In this document: in pieces, positions 6,205 through 12,165 of the stretch
Position numbering within the stretch: position 1 is the stretch's first letter
Layout of the letters: each line of letters starts with the position of its first letter
NCBI GenBank assembly: GCA_030040475.1
Contig: JASHTQ010000559.1
Span: 1-12,165, forward strand
Length of the DNA: 12,165 bases
Reading direction: 5' to 3'
Source of the DNA: Streptosporangiaceae bacterium
GTDB lineage: Bacteria; Actinomycetota; Actinomycetes; Streptosporangiales; Streptosporangiaceae
Position numbers and translations under genes: made by a program
Notes under the pieces: model-generated
Told to the model about the DNA's origin: nothing
Databases searched by the model: none
What the model saw: only the letters and a program-made list of their open reading frames with translations

Positions 6205-6677
6205 GCCTGCAGCGGCTAGACGTCGGCCTGGCCGGCCGGGCCTCCGTGGCCTTGGATACGATCAGCCGGGCGGCCGGGGGATCGGCGCCGGCCGAGGTGA
6301 TCACCCGCCTGAAGGGCCTGCCCGCGTTGCTGCGCACCAGTGGGCTTCCCGCCACGATGGCGTTCCTTTATTCCAAGGCAGGCGATGACGACCCGCTTGA
6401 GATCGCCTACCGGACGGTTCGCGACGCGCTGCTGGCCGAGATCGCGGTCGTATGGGGCTGGGGGGAAGAGCGGCCGGACGCGATCGAGTTCTTCGCCCGG
6501 ATCAGCGACCCCGCCAGGGTCAGCTCCCACGACCTGGCCCGGGCGACCATCCGGCTGGAGGAGTTCGCAAACTGGCTGCGGCGGCTGGCCGAAGCGCTGG
6601 AGCGTTCGGCTCCCCGCCGGGGACGTGAGGCGGCGGCTACCCGGCGCGGCCAACGGGGAGATGCCGGCAATGCCTGA
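6201..6677 (+). CDS. cmr5: Cmr5, small helical subunit of type III-B complex, 158 aa
   Basis: Cmr5 is the small all-helical subunit that forms the inner filament beside Cmr4 and helps position target RNA. The family pattern is visible: MSLQRLDVGLAGRASVALDT at the start, LKGLPALLRTSGLPATMAFL at about residues 35-54 (matching the usual P-x-x-I-x-x-x-G-L-x-x-x-x-A-F-L), and a C-terminal DLARATIRLEEFANWLRRLA that matches the typical final helix. ATG 6201 overlaps the cmr4 TGA (ATGA); an ATG-like start further upstream at 6147 would only add residues encoded inside cmr4. The last 25 residues (PRRGREAAATRRGQRG) are basic and probably disordered, overlapping the cmr6 ribosome-binding site. Confidence 0.92.
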   Translation: MSLQRLDVGLAGRASVALDTISRAAGGSAPAEVITRLKGLPALLRTSGLPATMAFLYSKAGDDDPLEIAYRTVRDALLAEIAVVWGWGEERPDAIEFFARISDPARVSSHDLARATIRLEEFANWLRRLAEALERSAPRRGREAAATRRGQRGDAGNA

Positions 6678-7656
6678 CCAGGAACGGTCATGGCAGCTGG
6701 TCGGCCCGCTGTCCGGTCGGCTCATCGTCACCGACGAGGACGGCATGCCCCGGCTACGGCGTCCGGGTGCCCAGCCGCAAGATAGCCGTACCGGAGCCGA
6801 GAGCGCGAACGCCCGGCTGATCTTGCACCGGACCGTCGTGTTCAAGGTCACCTCCGAGGTCGGCGCCGTGCGCTTCGGTGACCTCGACGACTTGCCGATA
6901 CGGACCTGGGCCGTCGAGACCGGCCTTGGCCAGAACCAGACCGGTGAGCTGCGCGCCGCGCTCGCCGCCCGGCGCGCCAAGGCTGTCGAGTCGCTGGCCG
7001 CGGCGACCAATGCGGCAATTCGCGCCGTCGAGTTCACGCCGCAGGGAGCGCTGATCACCGGTACCGGATCTGGCGGGATTCGTGACGTGGGCATCGAACT
7101 GCACGGCACCTATGGCTGGCCCGTCATTCCGGCGACTGCCCTGAAGGGAGTGGCCGACGCGTACGCGCGGGACTCGGCCACCGTGTCGGCCGGCGTGCGT
7201 GCTCGCCTCTTCGGCACGCCACGTCCGGTCGGCGAACCCGAGGCATCCCGGGAGCACGCCGACATCGGCTCCGTTGCGACCGCCAGCGCGAAAGCAGCGC
7301 AAGGGACGGTGCGTTTCCTCGATGCGCTGCCCGGACCCGCCGGCGTCTCCGTCGCCGAGCATGTCCTCACCCCGCATGCTCGCGACTACCACACCGGGCA
7401 CGTCGCGGCGGGCAGCGGCGAACGCCCACCTCCCGCCGAGTATGTCAACCCGGTGCCGGTCCCGTTCCTTGCCGTGCAAGGCGGAACGTTCATCGCGTAT
7501 CTCCTGGGCCCGGAGCCGGACGTCGGGACGGCCGCCGACGTGCTGAAGGCCGCGGTGGACGACATCGGCGTCGGAGCGAAGACCTCGGCGGGGTATGGCT
7601 ATATGGACGCCGTCGTAAGCCCGGACACGCTCGCACGGCCGGAGCCGGCGCGATGA
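6670..7656 (+). CDS. cmr6: Cmr6, type III-B RAMP subunit, 328 aa
   Basis: Cmr6 is a RAMP-fold subunit near the 3' end of the crRNA in the Cmr complex. Family motifs are strong: GTYGWPVIPATALKGVADAY (Leu158-Lys-Gly), GTVRFLDALPGP from about residue 212, a VLTPHARDYHTG segment, VNPVPVPFLAVQGGTF, and the C-terminal IGVGAKTSAGYGYM at 299-312. The start at ATG 6670 is preferred because GGGGAG lies 9 bases upstream at 6655-6660; an in-frame ATG at 6661 directly abuts this site and is unlikely to be used. The gene overlaps cmr5 by 8 bases and ends in an ATGA overlap with the CARF gene. An open frame runs upstream to 6340 but only as a shadow of cmr5. Confidence 0.94.
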   Translation: MPDQERSWQLVGPLSGRLIVTDEDGMPRLRRPGAQPQDSRTGAESANARLILHRTVVFKVTSEVGAVRFGDLDDLPIRTWAVETGLGQNQTGELRAALAARRAKAVESLAAATNAAIRAVEFTPQGALITGTGSGGIRDVGIELHGTYGWPVIPATALKGVADAYARDSATVSAGVRARLFGTPRPVGEPEASREHADIGSVATASAKAAQGTVRFLDALPGPAGVSVAEHVLTPHARDYHTGHVAAGSGERPPPAEYVNPVPVPFLAVQGGTFIAYLLGPEPDVGTAADVLKAAVDDIGVGAKTSAGYGYMDAVVSPDTLARPEPAR

Positions 7657-8603
7657 CCGTATACGTCGTGCCCTGCGGCGTCTCGATCCTGGACGGGCTG
7701 GTTCCCAAGGCCGACAAGGGCCCGCGCGATGCGAAGCCAGGGCGGCTGGTCAAGCACGCCGAGGACCTCGGTCAGGGCGTGCTCGCCCGCCCGGACGAGG
7801 AGGTCTGCAGCTGGTGGGCCGACAATGCCGCCGCCTACGCCGATGGGGCCCGCCTCCTCAAGTGGGACCCGCGAGTGCTGTGTGCGGAAACCAACAGCCT
7901 GGCGGCAAGCAGCGGGCTCGGGCGCCTGCACGGACGACTCCTCGACCGCGGGGACAGGGTGCTGGTCCTTGCCTCCGACACGAGCAGGGGAGTGGCTGCC
8001 GCACTGTATGTCGCCCAGCACATCGCCGGAACGGCGCTGTCCGGCGTGACCTACCTGACCACCCCGGAAGGGCTAACGGACACGCCGCTGCCGCTACGGC
8101 TCGACCCGGGGACGCTGACCGTCGCGCGGCTCCGCGGGCTCGACCCCCGCTCTCAGGGTAAGTTCATCGAGGCGGTCGCCGGGATCGGGAGGCTGCTGCG
8201 GGCCGCCTTCGACATCGGCGAGGAGATGGAAGTCCACCTGACCGGCGGGTTCAAGGCAACGCTCCTGCACACGCTCGCGATGACCGAGGTGCTGTACTCC
8301 CTCGCCGACGACCGGGTCCGCGCCTGCTATGTCTTCGAGGACAGCGACGACCCGCACGCGACCGCGACGCCGATCGGCATGCGCAGGTTCGACGTGGCCG
8401 ACACCGACGACATGCGCGGCGAACTGACCGGCATCCGGGACAAGGAACGGAACAAGGGCGCCCGGACGCTCAACAAGGGCGCCCGGACGCTCGAGGGCCT
8501 GGCCTGGACCGAGAAGGGCGGCCTGAACGCGTTCGGCTACGGCTACCTCGCCGTGCTTGGCGAGCGGCTCACGCCCGGTCGGCCGGGGCTGGCGGGCCCA
8601 TGA
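7653..8603 (+). CDS. CARF-domain protein (APE2256/Csx-like), no visible HEPN motif, 316 aa
   Basis: CARF domains bind cyclic oligoadenylates made by Cas10. The fold signs here are VPCGVSIL after the first strand (residues 6-13), AETNSL (78-83), LVLASDTSRG (104-113) and the hallmark HLTGGFKA (195-202) before a long helix. This combination fits the APE2256-type CARF family, which includes archaeal ring nucleases and sensors. No R-x4-6-H HEPN active site and no PD-(D/E)xK nuclease pattern is visible, so it is probably not a Csm6/Csx1 ribonuclease. The C-terminus carries NKGARTL twice in tandem (267-280), then LEGLAWTEKGGL, which might be a reduced winged helix. ATGA overlaps couple it to cmr6 and to the membrane-protein gene. 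It could be a ring nuclease, or the sensor subunit for the membrane protein; I cannot decide. Confidence 0.82.
   Translation: MTVYVVPCGVSILDGLVPKADKGPRDAKPGRLVKHAEDLGQGVLARPDEEVCSWWADNAAAYADGARLLKWDPRVLCAETNSLAASSGLGRLHGRLLDRGDRVLVLASDTSRGVAAALYVAQHIAGTALSGVTYLTTPEGLTDTPLPLRLDPGTLTVARLRGLDPRSQGKFIEAVAGIGRLLRAAFDIGEEMEVHLTGGFKATLLHTLAMTEVLYSLADDRVRACYVFEDSDDPHATATPIGMRRFDVADTDDMRGELTGIRDKERNKGARTLNKGARTLEGLAWTEKGGLNAFGYGYLAVLGERLTPGRPGLAGP
8451..8492 (+). repeat. Perfect 21-bp tandem duplication inside the CARF gene
   Basis: Bases 8451-8471 are repeated exactly at 8472-8492. The duplication is in frame and encodes the heptapeptide NKGARTL twice, in the linker between the CARF core and the C-terminal segment. 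Exact identity at every base suggests a recent slippage or duplication event. Confidence 0.95.
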
Positions 8604-10078
8604 CGGCGCCAGTGGCCGCCGACAAGGGCGGATGGCTCGCGCTGGCTAGCCGACGGGTGGCGCTTCCGGGCGGCCTCAGCGACCATCGCTTCGCGCAACA
8701 TGTGACCCAGGAGCTGATGGACAGGCGCGGCGAGGAGGTCGACAGGATTCTTGCCATCGGAGGGCCCAGAGGGTCCGCACGGCGTGTCGATGCCTGGAAG
8801 GAACTGTTCGCCAGCACTGGAAACGACGAGGTCCTTGAGTTCTTCGCCTACCGGCCACGGGACGTCATTGAGGTGTTCGCCGAGGACCTGGGCGACAAGC
8901 GCCGCTGGAGCACGCTGGTGGAGATCTACGAGGCGTTGTATGCGCTTACTGCGGATAACGGTAGCAGCACCGCGCGGGCGGGCGGGCTACCGCACGTTGC
9001 GCGGCTGGGGGCGGTTCACCTGGCTCGCACCCGCTGGCGGCTGCTGTCCCTCCCGTTCACCGGCTTCGGCCACCCGTCGGACAAGGACCTGCGCCGGGTC
9101 GATGACGACGTCGGCAGGCTAGTGGCGCTCGCCCGGCAGGCCCGCGACGACCTGCTCATCGTGCTCGCGACGATCGACGACTACCCGCAGCTTGCCGGCC
9201 GGATCGGCGACGTCGAGTCCGATGCGAGGGATATCGTCGCCGTGCCGGTGACCCGGGCCAGGCTCGGCCTTGACCGCCCGGGCGAGGCGGCACAAGCAGA
9301 AGATCGCGTCGACGCACCCGGCCGGGAAGCGGCCCGGTTCGCCGTCATCAGGTTGCTGCTGCCTCGTTTCGCCTGGTGGACGGTAGCGGCCGCGGTGCGG
9401 CGATCGGCATGCCGTGCCGCCCTGCGATTCTCCGCGGCGGCGCTGGCCGCTGTGCTGGTCACCGTGGTATTCGCGCTGCTCGCGTCCATCCTCGCCTGGA
9501 GCTGGGCCTACACGGCGGCGGCGAGCGCGGCCGGCGGCGCCTACCTCCTCGTGGCTGCGGCGACGATCGCCGACGCCCGCGCCGCGTGGCCGTGGCTGCT
9601 GCGCCAGCCCGCCAGTGCGGCCGTCGGTCTCCTGGCCCTGGCCGCATTCGGCCCGAGTTGGTGGTACACGGGTGGCGTCAGCGGCCACGCTCTCCCCGCG
9701 CTGCTGGCAGCGATCGGGCTGGCCGTGGCGGCCCTCGCCTACCTCTACATCCAGGCCGCCCAGCACGGTCTGCACGGGAAACGGCTGGCCGGCAGGCCGG
9801 CCCTGGTGGGGCTGTTCGGTCTGGTGCACGGACTCCTGGTCAGTTTGATCGGCCTGAGGTTCCTGCTTCCTGTGTTCGCCGCCGCCCCGGCCGGCGGACC
9901 GTCCTTGTCCTGCTGGTATGCGGTCCACTCCTGCCACGGGCAAGCCCTGGCGGTCCCGCTCCTGGTCGCGCTCGCGGCCGCGTGGAGCTTCGCCGCCGGA
10001 GTGTTCTTGCAGATCGTCTGGGACGACCAGCCGGTAACCGCACCGCTGACCCACGTGCGCTGGCGCCGAGGAGGATGA
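8600..10078 (+). CDS. Six-helix membrane protein embedded in the Cmr operon, candidate type III effector, 492 aa
   Basis: I do not recognise a family. Residues 1-270 are soluble, charged and probably helical (notably DEVLEFFAYRPRDVIEVFAE at 76-95 and RRVDDDVGRLVALARQARDD near 165-184). Residues 275-475 hold six predicted membrane helices at about 276-298, 302-322, 337-356, 363-386, 401-424 and 448-474. Arg/Lys-rich loops between helices 2-3 and 4-5 and the C-terminal RWRR fit an N-in, C-in topology, so the large N-terminal part should face the cytoplasm. The outer loop between helices 5 and 6 has two cysteines (438 and 445). There is no signal peptide and no CARF, HEPN or nuclease motif. Its ATGA overlap with the CARF gene, and cmr1 directly after it, imply co-expression with the complex. 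A membrane-acting effector is the favoured inference. Confidence 0.85.
   Translation: MTAPVAADKGGWLALASRRVALPGGLSDHRFAQHVTQELMDRRGEEVDRILAIGGPRGSARRVDAWKELFASTGNDEVLEFFAYRPRDVIEVFAEDLGDKRRWSTLVEIYEALYALTADNGSSTARAGGLPHVARLGAVHLARTRWRLLSLPFTGFGHPSDKDLRRVDDDVGRLVALARQARDDLLIVLATIDDYPQLAGRIGDVESDARDIVAVPVTRARLGLDRPGEAAQAEDRVDAPGREAARFAVIRLLLPRFAWWTVAAAVRRSACRAALRFSAAALAAVLVTVVFALLASILAWSWAYTAAASAAGGAYLLVAAATIADARAAWPWLLRQPASAAVGLLALAAFGPSWWYTGGVSGHALPALLAAIGLAVAALAYLYIQAAQHGLHGKRLAGRPALVGLFGLVHGLLVSLIGLRFLLPVFAAAPAGGPSLSCWYAVHSCHGQALAVPLLVALAAAWSFAAGVFLQIVWDDQPVTAPLTHVRWRRGG
10068..10074 (+). promoter_or_regulatory. Strong ribosome-binding site deciding the cmr1 start
   Basis: GAGGAGG at 10068-10074 lies inside the end of the membrane-protein gene. 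It abuts ATG 10075 with no spacing but stands 9 bases before ATG 10084, so 10084 is the better start for cmr1, even though 10075 would reproduce the ATGA overlap seen elsewhere in the operon. Confidence 0.6.
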
Positions 10079-10083
10079 GCACG

Positions 10084-11379
10084 ATGACAGCACCGTGGCA
10101 TGACCTGCATCTTCGCACGGTCACTCCCGCCTTCCTGGGCAGGTTCGACGTCACCGGCCCAGGCCCGGCCCAGCTGCCGTTCCCGGTCCCCAGTCTGCGG
10201 GGAGTCCTCGCGTACTGGCTGCGCGCACTCGCCGGGGCGCACGTGGGTAACGACATCGGGCGCCTCCACGCTGTCGAGTCCGCGCTGTTCGGCGCCGCCC
10301 GGAGCGGTGACAGCGGCGGGCCCTCGCCGATCCTGCTAAGAGCCGGCCGGGTCCAGTTCACCGAGTTCCCCGCCGCCACCGCCGGGGAGGGATCGCGCTA
10401 CCTCATGGGACCCGGCCTGCTCGTCACGAAGAAACAGGAGGATCAGCCACCGTACCGCTGCCTGCTTCCGCCCAGCGAGATCCCGCTGCGGGTCCGCAAT
10501 ACCGGCGTGCCCGCCCATGCGGACCTGTTCCTGTCCGCCCTGTGGGCGCTGCGCACGTTCGGCGGCGTCGGCGCCCGGGCGCGTCGCGGTTTCGGCACCT
10601 TGGCCGTGGACGAGGTGCCGGAGAGCCTGGCCACCGGGCGGTTCGACCCGGCCTGGCTGGTCGGCGACACGGTCGCCGACCTGGAAGCCGTCCTCCGTTG
10701 CGTCGGCCCGGCGATCAGCGACCTAGGCATCGCCGCGGGCACCGCGCAGACCGAGGGCGGTCTGCCGTCCTACCCGTGTTTCGTCCCTGGCCAGTACCAG
10801 CACAGCTCACCGGCTGAGGACAGGCTCGCCGCAGCCGCAGACTGGCGGCGCGCCCTCGACATCACGGGCGACATGCTGTTCGCGTTCCGGCACGGAGCCA
10901 ATCGCCGGGCAGGCGACCCTCAACCACCCCGTGGCACCCACTCTCAGACCTACACCGACGTGGTGCAGCCCTTCCTTAACCGCGGACGGCAGCGCCAGCC
11001 GCTCATTGCCGGCGCTCTCGGCCTGCCCATTCCGTACAGCGACCACCAGGGACGGCCACGGACGGACGACCCACAGCGCAGGCCCCGCCAGCGCATGGCA
11101 ACGGTAAGCGTGCTCATCGACGGTAAACCCGCCAGGCGCGCCTCGCCACTGTGGCTTCGCGTTCGCCATGACGGCTCGATCTGGTGGCTTCGTTCGCTCG
11201 CATTCTATGCCGAATGGCTGCCTCCGCCGGTACGTGCCCAGCTCCAGATCGTCGGCGAAGGCCGCTCGGCCGACGTCGGCCGTCCCAGCGAAGCTCAGGT
11301 CCGGGCCGAACTCCAGCGCTGGTTCCGGCCGACTGCCGGAACCACCGGCGTGACGCCATCCCATCTGGGTCAGCCGTGA
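10084..11379 (+). CDS. cmr1: Cmr1, type III-B RAMP subunit, 431 aa
   Basis: Cmr1 is the RAMP subunit at the 3' end of the crRNA, next to Cmr6. The N-terminal strand LHLRTVTPAFLGR is followed by FPVPSLRGVLAYWLRALAG (residues 33-51, with the Ser-Leu-Arg-Gly typical of the family) and ALFGAA. The glycine-rich motif FGGVGARARRGFGTL at 159-173 is a hallmark. The C-terminal half has the second-domain features RRASPLWLRV from about residue 351 and an EWLPP segment. Length is within the family range. The open frame extends far upstream (to 9376) only as a shadow of the membrane-protein gene. In many Cmr operons cmr1 comes first; here it follows the two accessory genes, which fixes those genes inside the effector operon. 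Confidence 0.92.
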   Translation: MTAPWHDLHLRTVTPAFLGRFDVTGPGPAQLPFPVPSLRGVLAYWLRALAGAHVGNDIGRLHAVESALFGAARSGDSGGPSPILLRAGRVQFTEFPAATAGEGSRYLMGPGLLVTKKQEDQPPYRCLLPPSEIPLRVRNTGVPAHADLFLSALWALRTFGGVGARARRGFGTLAVDEVPESLATGRFDPAWLVGDTVADLEAVLRCVGPAISDLGIAAGTAQTEGGLPSYPCFVPGQYQHSSPAEDRLAAAADWRRALDITGDMLFAFRHGANRRAGDPQPPRGTHSQTYTDVVQPFLNRGRQRQPLIAGALGLPIPYSDHQGRPRTDDPQRRPRQRMATVSVLIDGKPARRASPLWLRVRHDGSIWWLRSLAFYAEWLPPPVRAQLQIVGEGRSADVGRPSEAQVRAELQRWFRPTAGTTGVTPSHLGQP

Positions 11380-11464
11380 AGTCGCGGCCGGAGGCCCGGT
11401 GGATGAGGCCCACGGAAGCGCCCGCTTATGTGGCCAGGGCCGTCTGCGACGACGGGTTGAGCCA

Positions 11465-12165
11465 ATGCCGACGCTGATAGAAGTGCGCCTGAAGGCGACC
11501 TGGACCGTGCGGCCGGACACGCGCCAGCTGCACGGACTGGCGTGCGCCCTGTTCGAGGCCGACGGCGCCGGGCACCTGGGGCAGGAGAAGCCCTTCGCGG
11601 TCTGGCCGCTGCGCCCGGCGCCCCCAGCCGAGTCCGGTGAGGCGCGCCTGGCTGCGTCTAGTGAAGCACCCCCAGCGGCCTCCCGTAACGCGCTCCCGGC
11701 CGCGTCCGGCGAGTGGACGTGGCGGGCGGCTTGGCTGCCTGACGATCCGCCGCCGACCGGGACGGTCACCGCGGATGTGCTTCGCGTTGGCCACGTGACG
11801 TGCGCGGTCGTCGAAAGCACGCAACGCCGGGTCACCCACGCTCGGCTGGCTGCCGGTCCGGCGCCGGGCGCCGTCACGGTCACGTTCGCGTCGCCCACCT
11901 ATTTCTCCCAGAACGGCGCGGACGTCGTCCTCCCCGACCCGCGGCTGATCGTCGGTTCGTGGCGGCGGCGCTGGAACCTCTCGCTGCCGGCCGCCAATCC
12001 GCTGGCCGTCGATGAGGAAGCCTGGCGGGACGTGCACCGGGCCGTCCGCCTGGCCGCGTTCGACCTGCGCACGGTGCCGTATGACACCGGCCACGGCCGG
12101 GACCGGGCCGGGTTCACCGGTTCGGCTACGCTGCGCCTGGACCGGGACGCCGCGCCGTCGGCCGG
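11465..12165 (+). CDS. cas6: Cas6 crRNA-processing endoribonuclease, C-terminus beyond window
   Basis: Cas6 cuts precursor crRNA in the repeat and so supplies guides to the Cmr complex. The frame is open for 233 codons to the window edge. Features are the first ferredoxin strand LIEVRLKATW, LHGLACALFE with His23 (a conserved position and possible active-site residue), the strong family motif VTFASPTYFSQNG followed by VVLPDPRLIVGSW, and late GFTGSATLRL. The C-terminal glycine-rich loop is missing because of the cut. An unusual feature is a Pro/Ala/Ser-rich insert at residues 54-83 made of four 8-residue repeats. The start is uncertain: ATG 11465 matches the usual N-terminus but has a poor ribosome-binding site, whereas in-frame GTG 11399, preceded by GGAGG at 11390-11394, would add 22 residues. 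Confidence 0.88.
   Translation, partial: MPTLIEVRLKATWTVRPDTRQLHGLACALFEADGAGHLGQEKPFAVWPLRPAPPAESGEARLAASSEAPPAASRNALPAASGEWTWRAAWLPDDPPPTGTVTADVLRVGHVTCAVVESTQRRVTHARLAAGPAPGAVTVTFASPTYFSQNGADVVLPDPRLIVGSWRRRWNLSLPAANPLAVDEEAWRDVHRAVRLAAFDLRTVPYDTGHGRDRAGFTGSATLRLDRDAAPSA
11624..11713 (+). repeat. Degenerate 24-bp (8-residue) tandem repeat within cas6
   Basis: Four consecutive units encode PAESGEAR, LAASSEAP, PAASRNAL and PAASGE (the last incomplete), at 11624, 11648, 11672 and 11696. The pattern is roughly [P/L]-A-[A/E]-S-x-[E/N]-A-x. The units have diverged at the base level, so the expansion is older than the CARF-gene duplication. It forms a probably disordered loop in the first ferredoxin domain. 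Confidence 0.75.

Noticed and set aside
7653..8603. Csm6/Csx1-type HEPN ribonuclease
   Set aside because: None of the histidines is preceded by an arginine in R-x4-6-H spacing within a plausible C-terminal helix, and the C-terminal region after the CARF core is too short for a HEPN domain.
9376..10083. Long N-terminal extension of the Cmr1 reading frame
   Set aside because: The extension is an out-of-frame reading of the membrane-protein gene with Arg/Gly-rich nonsense; family similarity begins at about 10084.
9119..10093. Minus-strand open frame of 324 codons opposite the membrane protein
   Set aside because: It is an antisense shadow, full of Gln/Arg/Gly; the plus-strand reading gives coherent membrane helices with a positive-inside pattern.
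10807..11898. Minus-strand open frame of 363 codons opposite cmr1 and cas6
   Set aside because: Antisense to the conserved C-terminus of Cmr1 and the Cas6 motifs; no protein-like features.

Overview
The window is GC-rich DNA with strongly G/C-ending codons and several protein families typical of high-GC Gram-positive bacteria: an XRE/DUF5753 regulator, its DUF397 partner and small conserved companion proteins. It almost certainly comes from a filamentous actinomycete (Streptomyces or a relative). The species cannot be named from the sequence alone.

Region 1 (1-672, minus strand) holds three tightly packed small genes of unknown function, the last one cut by the window start. Region 2 (673-893) is a comparatively AT-rich divergent intergenic stretch with a plausible promoter and an inverted repeat. 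Region 3 (894-1978, plus strand) is a translationally coupled pair, an XRE-family HTH/DUF5753 regulator and a DUF397 protein, the same arrangement as WhiJ-type regulator/partner pairs. Region 4 (1979-2386) has no gene but contains a series of inverted repeats: likely terminators, then possibly a structured leader or small RNA, then a candidate promoter.

Region 5 (2387 to the window end, plus strand) is a type III-B (Cmr) CRISPR-Cas operon, with most junctions overlapping by a few bases: cas10/cmr2, cmr3, cmr4, cmr5, cmr6, a CARF-domain gene, a six-helix membrane protein gene, cmr1 and cas6 (cut by the window end). All six Cmr effector subunits are present. Cas10 has no N-terminal HD nuclease domain but keeps an intact GGDD cyclase motif. 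Cmr4 keeps the aspartate expected for target-RNA cleavage. No CRISPR array, cas1 or cas2 is visible.

The most interesting part is the pair inserted between cmr6 and cmr1. One encodes a CARF protein of the APE2256/Csx type with no visible HEPN ribonuclease motif. The other encodes a 492-residue protein with a cytoplasmic N-terminal half and six predicted transmembrane helices, of no family I recognise. With an HD-less Cas10 whose cyclase is intact, the simplest model is that target RNA recognition triggers cyclic-oligoadenylate synthesis, the CARF protein senses or degrades the messenger, and the membrane protein delivers the antiviral effect at the membrane. This is an inference from gene order and motifs, and it is the main lead for an undescribed type III effector module.
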